From Epiperipatus broadwayi (Eukaryota; Onychophora; Udeonychophora; Euonychophora; Peripatidae): a stretch of DNA of 64,000 nucleotides. The stretch lies in the NCBI GenBank assembly GCA_028023455.1, contig JAQFVV010006245.1, positions 7,271,331 through 7,335,330 on the forward strand, given 5' to 3'. Under the pieces are notes generated by a model that saw only the letters and a program-made list of their open reading frames with translations, made no database searches and was not told where the DNA came from. Shown one piece after another: positions 47,845 through 60,061 of the stretch. The position numbers and the translations under genes were made by a program. Positions within the stretch are counted from its first letter, which is position 1; each line of letters begins with the position of its first letter.

Positions 47845-48516
47845 CAGTGGTCTTTAACCTTTTCACACCTGCAGACTGGCAAAAATAAAGATAAGGTTCC
47901 GTGGACTGGCAAAAGTTTACAGATAAATTTTCTTAAAGATGTAAACTGCTTAGCCTTAGATGAGCATAATTGTTATAACTGACCAAAACAGCACACTAGT
48001 TAGTGTGCATTATAATGGTGTTGCTTACATTCACATGCTGAACATGCTTTCTTGAGTTGCACAGTCATATTGCTACAGAAAACAGTATAATAATCTTTCT
48101 CATTAATTTGCTTGCATTTCTATGTTTATTATTTCATTGTTAAAACATGCAATAATAAAATGTTAAATATACAAAATGAAGTTATATATATATACATGGA
48201 ATTTGTATAATAAAAAACTTTTTTTTAAATTTTTTAGAAAAATAATAAATTTAATTCTACCCCCCCCTTAAACATCTGTGATAAATAGAAAAACAAATTA
48301 ATTTATGTATGATTGATTATATTTTGTTTTCGTTCTGTTTTTTTTTTTTAATCAGGTAAAAATGCGATGAAAAATAAATAAAAATTCTTTATATTAATTA
48401 AAAGTTTAAAATCTTATTATTTTGTTATTACAAACTTTCCTGCCAGTGTAGTGAGGACTGACAGAAAACTTCTGCGACCCAGCACCGGTCCGCGGATTGG
48501 GGGTTGAAGACCATGA
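47845..48516. mobile_element. hAT-like non-autonomous DNA transposon, ~670 bp
   Basis: The left end CAGTGGTCTTTAACC and the inverted right end CATGGTCTTCAACC match but for one deletion and one substitution. Flanking octamers gtgtagat (47837-47844) and atgtagac (48517-48524) agree at 6 of 8 positions, fitting the 8-bp duplications of hAT elements. The right subterminal 'accggtccgcgga' is familiar from hAT-type MITEs of other animals. No transposase; the interior is AT-rich. Moderate decay suggests an old insertion. Confidence 0.75.
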
Positions 48517-48524
48517 ATGTAGAC

Positions 48525-49168
48525 AATTCAAAATTTAAAGTTCATATAACTTTTAGCATACAAATTCTGTATTAAATATGTTTTCTACATAATGGTAACA
48601 GGCAACTTAGGTTTTTTTTAAAATACCAAAAGATTTGAGATGGAATAAAATAAATTAAATAAAAATTTTAACATTAGAATTAATAAAACATTTTCAAAAT
48701 AAACATTTTCAGAATCAGAAACTGATGACCTTTTGAACAGATGTGTACTTGTGTTCAATAGAAGCAATTGAATGACCATATAAAATAATGAAATGGCAGA
48801 ACTTATTTGTGTAATAATTGTCATAACTAATTTATTATGATTTTTATCAAGTGAAGTGTTTAAAGATAATTCTGATAATATTAATTTTAGAATCCTATTA
48901 GTATTTTGTCATCTTAAAAAGCTGAATATTAGTAAAATTTCAAATAATAAAAACCAAAAACAAAACAAAATCAGAAACAATAAGAATAAACAAAACAAAA
49001 TATCATACAACTTTCTTTGTTTACATAATACCTAAAATTATGCTTTTAAAAGTAGCAATTCTATCTGCTTATTCTATTCCAGGGCCATCTATTGTAAGAT
49101 TGATTAATTAAATGGATTTAAATAATAATAAAAATAATTTACATTTAACCTTTTATAATATATATATA
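48525..49168. other. AT-rich intergenic DNA
   Basis: No feature recognised; a short frame at 48618-48824 is unsupported. Confidence 0.5.
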
Positions 49169-51100
49169 TTATAATGGTCAGAGTATAACAGATAGTTGGA
49201 ATGACATTGTATCTGCATACAGGGTTCCACCAGGCTATTGAACCTGGAAAATTTATATAGTAGGCAGATACGTACTGTTAAGATCTAATTTTTACATATA
49301 TATTTTATTACGACCATCAGCCCATGCCACTAGTTCATAGAGACATAGAGATTTAATATAAAACTTTCTTAAAAGAAATATTTGAATAAAAAAGATTTCC
49401 ATAAAATAAATAAATAAGCTACTGCCAGAAATAACACACACAAAAAGATTTATTGATGCATATATAAATATTTAAAAATTGAGGAATAAAATCTATCTTG
49501 TTTATATTTAAATATTAATGTTTAAATTTAAATTATTATTTTAAACAATCCACACAGATGGATTTTAATAAGAGTTTGTTTTATGATGTTGAGTATAGAT
49601 ACACTATACGAATTTGTTCGAAAAAGAAAATATCCTATAGTCCTTATTTAATCCTAGGCCAAAAGTTTGCAGGCAAACCAATGCCAATCTATCTGATATA
49701 TTGATGTATTCAATGCAGCATAAATATGACAGCACAATACCATACTGTCAGGAATGAACATCTGAACAGCATGGTTATAGAAAAGAAATTGTCTCTTGTG
49801 CAGTACAGGAAGGTTACATCTGTCTGGCAAGAAGAACAATAAAAAAAGAAAAATCCATAGGAAGGGATTGCAGTTCTTTTTGCCTTCTTACTATCCCATT
49901 CCATAGGCTAAAGGGGTGATCCAAGGATCAGGGAATACATCTGCTTCCAATGGTCATTAAGAAATGGGACTTATTTTGCCCAAATGCAACATATACATGA
50001 TCTGCACATAGCGGATCTTCATACTACATTTACTAATTACACCAATATATCCAATACATTAACCCAATTTAACCACGAAACAACTAATCCAAGATTAACC
50101 CTTCCTTAAACTAAAAAACTTAACAAATCTATATAGATGTCCACACCAAACTTAAATTTAAATATAGTCAAATAATTTAATTAACACATAACAAAAATAA
50201 AAAAAGAAATGGAAATGATTAATTAAACATATGCAGAAAAAATATTAATAACTGATTTTGAAATATTTTTTTTACGTCAGATGAGAGTTCTTATTTCCAA
50301 TTACTCATTGCAAATTTAAAAAAAGTTTCTATTAGATAAACAAAAAGAGTTTATACTTTCTGGATTCTGCAGATTTAGAGGTCCATCTTCATGATCATTT
50401 AGTAGATTGTTTGTCCCTTTTTTTAAAAACAAAGCCGTTACTTGCCATTATTTTTGGTCCATAACTGTCATAGGAAGGCCTCAGCTGGTTGTCAAGAAAT
50501 TAAATCTATTGCAGACTCCTACATCGTGAAATCTGCAATACAGCTACAGTTCATATATAGCTTAATAGTCAGCATCTCAGACAACAACCATTTTTAATCA
50601 TCATATTTTTGGCTTTTATATTTTTATTAGCCTCTTATCAGCAAATTTTTGGATTCAATGAGCAATATGTCACTAATCCTAGAGTCTCTTTTTTGGTCCA
50701 TGCTGTGACTTAATGCTTCCATTGGTCAAGCTAATTCTCTTTATTCTCTTATCTGACCTTTTAAATTATTTTAAGTGCCATAAGGGCTAGTTTGCTTTAA
50801 AACAATCATTTAAAAAAACATTCATTTCCATTTTCTAAGATTAAACATGATAAAAATCATTTATTTCTATTTTAAAAAATATCAATCTTTACTTTTTTTA
50901 CAAAAAAAAATACTTTCAAATACTTTTATTTTTAAAATAGTTTTTAAAGTTTTCCATCTGTGCGATCTATATATATGTTAAACAACTTTTAATTTTCAGT
51001 TTTTAAATTAAGTTTTTTTCTTTTTAATAAATCAATTTTTATTTACGATCTTTTTATTTTAATTTTAAAATAATGTAATGGCATATTGTATACCATTACA
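49169..51100. mobile_element. 2-kb dispersed repeat, copy 2
   Basis: Uninterrupted homologue of 12357-15481, starting 'ttataatggtcagag' and ending 'tataccattaca'. It lacks the TIR insertion of copy 1. Both copies diverge substantially, with many indels, indicating an old family. No frame is shared between the copies, so the short frames at 49654-49904 are not genes. Confidence 0.65.
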
Positions 51101-52089
51101 ATATAGATATACAATTAGGTTAATATCCTATATTTAAAAAACTTTTTAAGATTTGGTTTCCTATATAATTTGTTTGTATAGTTACGTAAGATATTTTAAT
51201 GACTTCAGTTATCTGTAGAAACCTTTCAGCCTTTGATTAAAATGAAATATACCAATAAAAACTACACATGATGTTTTCCATTTACATTCAATCTATACTT
51301 CAGTGAATAGTAATTCATTATATTTTCTTTATTTCAGCACCATCTATTGTAAGTTTAAATAGTCACTGGATGTTAAATGTAGTGATGTAATTCTCATCCC
51401 ATTATAAGTAATGATATTCTTTAAGAATAATCAACTTTGATTTTATAAATTACTGCCTTAAAAGTACATAATAAATATAATCATAAGATTTAATATGTTA
51501 CTTTGCTGTTATATATCATTGTAATCAAAAATGAAAGATGCCTAAATAAAACAGGTTACTAAATATATATTTACTTGTATCATATAGAATTTAAATAATT
51601 ATACAAACAAGATATTGATTATAGTACAAGAATTTTAAAATAATTTTATTGTGTAGTTTGATTTTATTCATAGATAAGTAGCTACAGTAACACAATGTAA
51701 TTTATTTAAAAAATGCAAAAAAAAAAAAAAAAAAATAGTAAAAAAGACATAATTATATATACACACACATCTTGCAGTGCAATGGTATTGTTGAGGATTT
51801 AAATTTTCCATGTAAATCTGAATTTTTTTTAAAAAGAATTATTTCTTTTTGCAGCTTGCTGGTTCACAGCCAATCTAGCCAATGTGGGTCAATAAATGGA
51901 TATCTATCTATCTATTCTCAGATAAAATAAAATAAAGGAAGAAAAGAGAACTATTCAAACTTACATCATTCATCCATTGGTATTGTTTCTATTTTAAGAT
52001 TTTTATATAAGAAACTGTTGGAGAGGCCTTTGCTCAGCAGCGTTTATATATGAACACATGTTTGCCTGCCCACACATAATAATACCAAT
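51101..52089. other. AT-rich intergenic DNA, nothing recognised
   Basis: Contains a short TATC run at 51899-51915 and a poly(A) tract at 51717-51735. Confidence 0.5.
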
Positions 52090-52349
52090 AAATTTATCTG
52101 TGCCCTGTAATAAAATTTTCTTATATTTCAAGCAACATTGTTTGGTGAATCAACTAATTTCTTGCTAGACATATTTCTGCCAATAAAAACTGACATCATT
52201 AGTAACACAGATAATCAGTTGAAACTTCAATAAACATGACTACCCTTTCTCTGTTAAATATGCAAACAAAGTTAAAATCCTCTTAACACTTGATTCCAAA
52301 TTTAATGGCAATTTAACTAAAGCCTATTTTGCATCACACCTAATATTAT
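52090..52349 (-). repeat. ~320-bp repeat family, inverted unit
   Basis: Reverse complement shares 'ggcagaaatatgtctag', 'gaaattagttgatt' and 'atcaaa/ccaaacaatgttg' with the plus-strand copies at 52350-52935. Confidence 0.55.
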
Positions 52350-52935
52350 TAAACAAGATCATGCTAAACTTTTAAGCATGTTTAATAGAGATTGGGTAGT
52401 TGTGTTAATTAATGAAGACTCAACTGACTTCATGACTTATTTATAAACGTCAGATTTTATTGACAGAAACATGTCTAGCAGGAAGCTAATTGATTTTTTC
52501 CATCAAATATTGCTTGTTGAAACATCAGAAAGCCATTAAAAAGGTGTAGGTAAATAATATTAGCATTATTACCTGTGTATATTATAATTAAATAATTAAT
52601 TTATTCTTTAAATATTTATTAAAAAGCAAGGTTAGTTAAAATGAGTTTGTTAAATACCAATCTGATACAAAAGAAGCGTTAATTAAATTTTTGCTAAATT
52701 TGTGTTCAAGTTTTAATCAAGATCATGTTGAACTTTGTGAACATAGGATGGCTATGTTTGTTGGTATCATTATGTTTGATTGACAGAAATATATGTCTAG
52801 GTTGAAATTAGTTGATATATGTTCATCAAACATTGCCATTTGAAACAATGGAAAACTTCTATAGTGCATATATAAATTATGTTAGCATTATTACATATAT
52901 ATGTGGCATTTAATTAATTATATATATATAGACAA
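52350..52935 (+). repeat. ~320-bp repeat family, two diverged head-to-tail units
   Basis: 'gatcatg.t.aactttt' and 'attgacagaaa.atgtcta' recur 320 bp apart (52461 and 52781), followed by 'catcaaa.attgc' and 'attagcattatta'. With the inverted unit to the left this is a fourth family in a partial-dimer-plus-inversion layout. Confidence 0.6.
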
Positions 52936-53977
52936 ATAACCAACAAAAATGCTGCTTTATATTGCACTTTACAAATATATATTGACTTCATCAATTTTTT
53001 GGATATTTGCCTAAATAAAAACATTCTGCAAATGTGTGAAACTGTACGAGAGAAAAGATTATTATTATTGGTAGAAAATAAAGATTTTTAAATGAAAACT
53101 GGTTCTAAACAAAGATATGTACAAGGTTCAAGTTTATTTTCTATATTTAGACAGTAATGATATAGGCTTAATATTGAAACTTTTAATTTGTGTCAATTAA
53201 AAGCAAAACAAAAATCTTGTTTTTGGCTCTTCTAATTTTTCAATGGATTGATAAATGTGCTATTTTTACATAATATTTATAATGCTTTAAATGCACTTAT
53301 AATCACATGGGATTAGTAATTTAATGCTAAAAACTCTTGGTTAGGTATTATCTTGAGAATTAATTTAAATATCTTGGAAGCTTTTTAGACAGAATAACAG
53401 AATTGGATGATGAATTGCAATAATCTTTTCTATAATAAAATATCTTAAATTTTAATTTGTTAAATGCAGCAAACAGCTCATTAATAATCATTACATTATG
53501 CATTTTTTTTATTGGATATACTTTATAATCTGTTATTGGATATAATAAATTAAAAAAATATAATATTTTATCACAATAATATGATTACTTCAAGTAAATT
53601 AATTGTCTGGTTATTGTGTCAAGTTTATTTTATGAAAGTAAGCTCTTGACTTCCTATCATTATAATACTAAAGTCACGAAAATTTTGTTTGAGAGTGTTC
53701 TATAATATTCTGAAAATATATCATAAAAAAAATAAAAAAAACAAATAGCATGTTTTTGAGGTTACTGTATGTTCACTGACTGAATCTATTATTGTAAGAT
53801 CACATATAAATCAAAATAAAAAATACTTCAGAGACACTCTAAAAGTTTACAATAATGATTGATTTCACTGTGAGAAAAGCTATATTTAGCAATAGTTTGG
53901 ATGTCTTTCAGAATGACTTGAACCCTTAGTGTAAAAGTTAAAAGTTAACATTGTAAGATATGATTAAAACAAACACA
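52936..53977. other. AT-rich intergenic DNA
   Basis: No features recognised. Confidence 0.5.
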
Positions 53978-54090
53978 CAATTAGCATGTGATATATATAT
54001 AAATATTTGTGATTTATGAATTATCACATGCTAATTGTGCACAATTAGCATGTGATATATATATAAATATTTGTGATTTATGAATTAATT
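53978..54090. repeat. 47-bp direct repeat with an inverted 13-bp segment between
   Basis: 'aattagcatgtgatatat' through 'gtgatttatgaatta' occurs twice, identically. The junction reads 'tcacatgctaattgtgc', the reverse complement of the start of each copy, so the locus can fold in two competing ways. Confidence 0.9.
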
Positions 54091-55013
54091 TAAATAGTAA
54101 TCACAAAACTCATCTTTGTCTTTCTTATCTAACTTCATTTCTGAAATTAGAATGAGTGTACTTATTTACAATAAAAATAATGATAGTTTATATTATTATT
54201 AATACTTGTAATTTTATTTATTGTTTCTTGCATATGTTATTGTATATAAAAATTTTATTGTAGTACAGAAGTCATAGATTTCCTATTTAAGAGTTTAAAT
54301 TATAGGCAATGATGAATGGCTTAGTGATATCTGTGAATTTTTTTAGACTACTTTTCATGGTTTATGGTTGTAGCACAATCTGACATTCGGTAACACAGTT
54401 TTTTTCCAAACTAAAATCATTCTTCTTAACAAAATATGGTAGAATACTTTGTAATAAATTAACTGCTGCTTAAATGACTATGAATTTCAAAACTGATTCT
54501 TGAATTTTAGTTCCAGCAAAAGTTTCATTTTCTATAGTCAATTCAACATTTGAATGAAAATGTTTAAGTGATATATTTCTTGCATGTTATTGAGAATATT
54601 AATAAAAAAAATTTTGGCTTTATTTAAAATATTTTTTATTACACAAATAATTCAATAATTCACTAACTGGAGATTCAAAAACTTAAATATTTTAATTTGT
54701 AAGGATATGTACTAAATAATTCAAAATTGGATTATTATATTCCAATTAATTTAATAGCAGTTAAAAAATATCCTTATTGACAATATCACTATTTAATAAA
54801 AAAGCTAATAACTGAATTGGTATTTATTTATGAGCTGGAAGATTGGGTTTGATCTAAGAACCTTTAGCTCTTAATAAATCACTCTATTAATATATTAAAC
54901 TGTATTATTCAATTTTACATTATTTGTAAACATTTTAGAATAGTAATGTTCATATCACTTGCAAATGTTGAGAATATTGACCTGATACATTTACAGCAAA
55001 TTAGATAGCTTTA
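54091..55013. other. AT-rich intergenic DNA
   Basis: No features recognised. Confidence 0.5.
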
Positions 55014-55230
55014 TGTCAGAAGTGCAGTTTGGATTTTGAAAGACAATACATCAAATTAAAGAAATAGTGACTATTGTTGAGAAATATTTAGAAAAAAAAA
55101 GTTATTTGTTTTATTAATTTTGAAAAAAAAAAAAACATTTGATAAATTGAATGAATTTGATTATTGTATTGGTTATTTACAAGAGAGATTAATATTACAA
55201 AATTTGTATATAAATAAAAAATAAATAAAA
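55014..55230 (+). pseudogene. Reverse-transcriptase fragment of a non-LTR retrotransposon
   Basis: A single frame with one stop reads SEVQFGF*KTIHQIKEIV, then EKYLEKKKLFVLLILKKKKT, then FDKLNEFDY. This follows the LINE reverse-transcriptase order: QFGFRKG, an alpha-helical QI segment, then motif A (FIDFxKAFDxV). The catalytic Asp of motif A has been lost and A-tracts have expanded. It is a relic of about 70 residues. Confidence 0.5.
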
Positions 55231-55343
55231 AATTATTTGAAATTTATATAAAATAGTATGTTTTAATTGTGCATTTAATTATGCATATAAATATGTGTAT
55301 GAAATGTATTAATTGTATAATTATATATTTGGATATTGTAGCT

Positions 55344-55371
55344 CTGATGATGACTGCAGAGCAGTCGAAAC
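55344..55371 (+). ncRNA. Isolated hammerhead-like motif (PLE type)
   Basis: CTGATGA, one extra T, stem II GACTGC-AGA-GCAGTC (6 bp, perfect), then GAAAC, with 'aaagtt' downstream able to close a short stem III. Stem I pairing is not evident. The hairpin plus GAAAC resembles hammerhead motifs at PLE termini, but no PLE coding remnant is adjacent; the nearest coding relic is the LINE RT fragment 110 bp upstream. Confidence 0.45.
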
Positions 55372-57061
55372 TAAGAATAAAGTTTTGATATAAAAAATAG
55401 TACTGTTGAAGTGTTTAAAAAAGTTGGAAATGGTATGATATATAAATACAGAAATCAATACATAAGAAAAGAAAAAGAAGAAAATCATATATAAAATTGT
55501 ATATTTTTTATTCTATGTGTTATATTATATAGGCAATTCATTGAAGTTATATTGGATTTCTATATGAATATTTTATTCTATTTTACTCCATTACTGAACA
55601 CTAGATGGTGTTCTATCTGCAATTATTGGCCAATATTAAAATAGATGCTTAATATTTTAACAGGTCACAAACCATGTGTCAAAAAAGGCTTTTTTATGTG
55701 TAATTATTATTAATATATTTATATAGCTGTTGTATAAATTTTTTATTATAATTTACAGAAAATAACATAATGGATGTCATTAATTTCCGTTTCTGATGGT
55801 AAATAAAAAAATATATCTTTAATTATTTTTTTTCACAGAAGGGCAGTTAATTGAAAGATCCATTATGTGAGTTTTCAAACAATAGAATAGTGATTGCAGA
55901 TATAGAGAATCATGTTAACAAAATGCTATTATAGAAATGTTAACATTTAAACAATGTTTGAAAGAAAAATAACTATATATTAATTAGAGGTGGGGATACC
56001 ATGTCTATGTGGAAGTGATATGATACTAACAGTTATACAGGACGTTCCAGAGAGCATTAGTAATTGCAATGATTAAACTGATTGTAGGCCAATAATTTTA
56101 GATTCTAGAAGAGATTTGTTAAATATTTTATTTGAAGTTTAGCTTTTTATGGGGTTGGAGCAGAGTCTCTAAAAATTAGAAACTTTAGAATTGTGGATTT
56201 GAAAGAGATCAGAGAGTATAGAGTTATCCAGATTGAACTGTTTAAGAGAATAAACTAAAACAGATTATTTATTGAGGAAATTATTAATAGAATAAGAAAT
56301 GAAAAAATGGATTGAGAATAGGCTTAGAGATTAAGGATATATTGGAAACTAATAAAAAAAAAGTTATATCCATGAAACAAGGCAGTAGATTGTGAAGTGA
56401 AAAAAAAATGATATTGATATTAAAAGCAAATGAACACTAAAAGTATTATTTTAGGATCAAAAGCAAAAAAAGCAGCCACATTTGTGTTTAGATTAACCTA
56501 ATAAATGGTAGGTTGATAGTGATGAGTTGAAAATTGCTCCAATAGACAGGGTGATCATATATGAGAAGTGCTTATTAGAAAATACTGTGAGCAATTCATT
56601 GAGAATAAGTATGAAAAAATTAGAAAAAAGTAATTTAAAATGAATGCAAAATTAATTGTAAAATGATAATGAATTTGGTTGGGGAGAAAGATTGAAATGG
56701 TATAGAAGATGAAAAAAAAGGATAAAAATTAAAAATGTATACATTTCTGTAGGGAAAATAACATGTCAATAATAATAAAAAAATTTAGAAATCAGAAGAA
56801 ATTTTGACATAAAAAACTTCAAATGATAAAACCAGATTCCACTTAGATTAGATCAGAACTGACATTGATTTATATCATAATTTAATAATATCAGAAGGAA
56901 ACAAATAATAAAATTATAAGATATTCTAAGCTTATCTTACCTTAATAAGTTAAAAAGTATTATAAGTAAAATTTAGATTTGTTAGATTAAAAAATAAACC
57001 CAAATAAGAGCAAGTTAGTTGGCAATTTAAGTTTAAATAAAAAAACCTAGTCTATATGCAT
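55372..57061. other. AT-rich intergenic DNA, possible further RT decay
   Basis: The stretch 55990-56900 is purine-rich and translates on the plus strand into pieces faintly reminiscent of LINE polyprotein, too decayed to annotate. No gene. Confidence 0.4.
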
Positions 57062-57878
57062 ATATAAAAATCTACAAAAATTTATCCTGTGTTTATTTCT
57101 ACTTTTCCTTTATTTTACATGTATAATATACTATATTAGTGTGTGTTATGTAACCCAACTGGTTACAATATATATAATTAAATTTCAACCAATAATCACC
57201 TAAACATTCACAGTAAAATATAGTAATCAATATTTCTCATTGCTGTCAAGGCAACCTTCACACCTTTTAATAGCAAGAATGGAAATCCATTCTTACTAAT
57301 GGTCCATTGAATATATATGGACACTTAAAGCTTGAAACTTGACTACAGAGTATGAAATATTGATACAATGAAATTTAAATAAACTTTTTAAACATGAAAT
57401 AAACATGTCACTGTAATGCAGGCTAATAAATAGTCAATTAACATTACAAAATGCAATACTTTTAAATTGCCCAATGTATTATTTAGAAATACTAAGCAAA
57501 ATAGTGCCTAATTGGGCAATTTAAAAGTATTGCAGTTTGTAGTGTTAATTGACTATTTATTAGCCTGCATTACAGTGACATGTTTATTTCCTGTTTAAAG
57601 AGGTTTATTTAAACTTCATTGTATCAATATTTCATACTCTGTAGTCAAGTTGCAAGCTTTAAGTGTCCATATATATTCAATGGACCATTAATAAGAATGG
57701 ATTTCCATTCTTGCTATTAAAAGGTGTGAAGGTTGTCTTGACAGCAGTGAAAAATATTGATTACTATATTTTACTGTGAATGTTTAGGTGGTTACTCGTT
57801 GGAATATATATATATATGTAAAATAAAGGAAAAGTAGAAATAAACACAGGATACATTTTTGTAGATATTTTTTTATAT
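57062..57878. repeat. Large hairpin, ~370-415-bp arms, ~36-nt loop
   Basis: 57062-57476 and 57513-57878 are reverse complements over nearly their whole length, with scattered substitutions and one ~45-bp stretch (57130-57180) missing from the right arm. Landmarks: 'cctgtgtttatttctac', 'ccttcacaccttttaatag', 'tgcaggctaataaatagtc'. No coding content. Probably a foldback element; the arm difference dates it as older than the hairpin at 39688. Confidence 0.9.
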
Positions 57879-58289
57879 TTCCTAAAATAAAATAATAAGT
57901 AAAGGGTTAAATAACTCTGGGTTTAAAGTAAAATTTCATTGTGAAATAAGTATTTTAAAAATGTCTGATAAATAATATTTGTAATTCTGATTTTGAAATT
58001 AACAAAAAAAAAGCATAATTTATTTTTTAAAATCTTTTAATTAATACTTGTATAAAATATATTTTTTAATTAATGCTTGCTTGCATTTCTACTACCTAGT
58101 TAAAAATCTTTGTATATTAAAAATTCTAAAAGATTATCACATCTTTGGTCAAATTCCAAAGATTAAAGTAAAAACATGAATACCACACTTTGCCAGAAAT
58201 TTCCAGCTTGTTTTCAAAAGGATTAAAGTTAATTGAAAACAGTCACTATGTTTTTATCCCCAGATTATAAAAAGATCTGATAACAAAAT
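57879..58289. other. AT-rich intergenic DNA
   Basis: No features recognised. Confidence 0.5.
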
Positions 58290-58760
58290 TAGCTCCAGTC
58301 TGGATAATGATTTTTGAAGAAAGCAGTCTGGATAATAATTTTTGTAAGAACGGTCAGCTGAAAAGTTGATTACAATATTTTGTTGCAGCTTGTTGAAGTT
58401 TGCAGCAGTTGGTTTTAGCTGACCATAGAATTGGCAAAATATTTACTATGAATTGATATAGCTGAAGGCAGGACAGTAGATTCAGAAGTTGCCAATATTT
58501 CCTTCTCATGCATTTGAATTCACTTGGAAAAGAATGACCCATTTTTTGTGCTGAAATTCATAGCCTTAAATGTGGAGAGGATGGTTGCTTTCCTGAAAGT
58601 TATCAACTCAAGACAGCTGTTTGCCTGGAACAATCCTAGACAGAAAGAGACCAACTACAGACCAAGATTTTACATGAATTGCATACTTTTACCTGATGAT
58701 GACAACAAACCTGGATTATATTTTTCTAATGGACCAAAAGAACCAGCTTGCTGAATAAAT
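58290..58760 (+). other. Patch of normal complexity with an orphan 76-codon frame
   Basis: A 470-bp stretch notably richer in G+C than its surroundings. It has a short duplication ('cagtctggataat' near 58296 and 58325) and a frame at 58524-58754 (MEKNDPFFVLKFIALNVERM, then WNNPRQKETNYRPRFYMNC and LLPDDDNKPGLYF). I do not recognise it. It is more protein-like than other short frames here, so it may be an exon or transposon fragment. No splice-site pair was convincing. Confidence 0.3.
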
Positions 58761-59617
58761 AATTATATATATGCTGACGTATCTAAAGGCAGGTAAGCAC
58801 AGATAAACATATATACAGCTATGGTGAGTAAAGTTATATATAATAACGAAATTTTAAATAATTTTAGTCAAATGACAAATATAGTTTTACTTTTTCAAAA
58901 AAAATCCCTAAAAGTTACAATTAATATTGTTTTTGTTTATTATCATTTGATATAGAAAATTATGCTGAGTATATGACTTTTTTTTGTATTGTTTTCAGAA
59001 TTTTTTATGTAAAGCAAATTAATATCAATTTATATTATTAGTTTCACTTTCAAAGTAACCAAATTTTTATTTATTAACATAATTGTACTACTATTTATAA
59101 ACATTAAACAATTACTTTTTAAATTTAAAATTATTAACATTGAAACTTATAATATATTATTTTGATATAATTTTAAAAATTAAATATATTATATAATCAA
59201 TTTTTTTTATGTTTTATTTTTTTTTATATTTAATTTTGTTTTAATGGGGCACACTCTTAAACAATTATATTTGTAAATTAGAATCCAATAAACACATTTT
59301 ATTTCTGGAAACAATCAACTAAACCCATTAAAATTATGAAAACCTCAAAATATACATTTCAATTAAATCAGTCTCATTTAAGTGATCTTGGATTGTTTAA
59401 ATTTATACCAATTTAAATTACATGTCAAATGTTGTAATTTCAGATTTTTTTTCACTATTAATAATTATGTAAGGTTTAATACGCTTGACGTATATAGTGA
59501 AATTAAATTCATAAAAAATTACACTAATATTTCTTAAGGCTAAGAGCTTTCAGAGCATTCGACTCCATATTCATAGCCTCCAAATCTAATAATTTATGCA
59601 AATCTATGCAAGCTCAT
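58761..59617. other. AT-rich intergenic DNA
   Basis: The last ~100 bp (59530-59617) are less AT-rich and adjoin the PLE frame; they may be its decayed 3' end. No hammerhead core found there. Confidence 0.5.
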
Positions 59618-60061
59618 TTATATTGTCCATCTCTTTGATATAGAAAAGCATGTATCCTTCCTGTTTATTGCCTTCAAGTCTCTTGCTATATACCATGCTT
59701 CTTTCACCTTCCTTTTGATGTCATTTCTCTCAGTGGAAACTATTTCAGCACATGCAGGTTCAAATTCATGATTAGCCTCTTTTTGGTGGTCTACAAATAC
59801 TGAGCTGCCCTCATTTCTGTTTAATACTCTTTTGTATAAGTATTTGTGTTGAGCTACTCTATTGTTCATAGTGGCCTGGGTCTCACCGTAGTATACTGTT
59901 CTGCAGTTAGCCTGAGGGCATGTCATTTTGTACACCACATGTGGAGTAGTTTGTATATCAATCTTATCCTTAGAGTTATTAATAATTCTATTAGTGTTAG
60001 GAGGGGTTCGAAAACCTACTGTCAAATGTTTAAATATTAATATAAATGCACTACCAATCAT
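59618..60061 (-). pseudogene. Penelope-like element GIY-YIG endonuclease fragment (147 residues open)
   Basis: Minus strand. Residues ~18-35 read RTPPNTNRIINNSKDKID, the linker before the nuclease. Then VVYKMTCPQANC, TVYYGETQATMNNRVAQHKY: this is the GIY-YIG core (VVYK / VYYGET) with Arg of NNR and His of QHK at expected catalytic positions. FVDHQKEANHEF and ERNDIKRKVKEAWYI continue the domain as in PLEs. The CPQANC pair fits the Cys-containing insertion of PLE nucleases. The first ATG is inside transposon-like sequence and no reverse transcriptase precedes it, so this is a 5'-truncated copy, although the domain itself has no stop. It is unrelated in position and strand to the PLE relic at 40716, and better preserved. 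Confidence 0.8.

Noticed and set aside
55990-56900. Possible LINE polyprotein with fragments such as NCND.TDCRPIIL
   Set aside because: Too many stops and frame changes, and motif order does not follow the reverse-transcriptase scheme.
58690-58720. CTGATGATGACAACAAAC as a ribozyme core
   Set aside because: No stem II pairing and no GAAA at the right distance; it lies inside the orphan frame.
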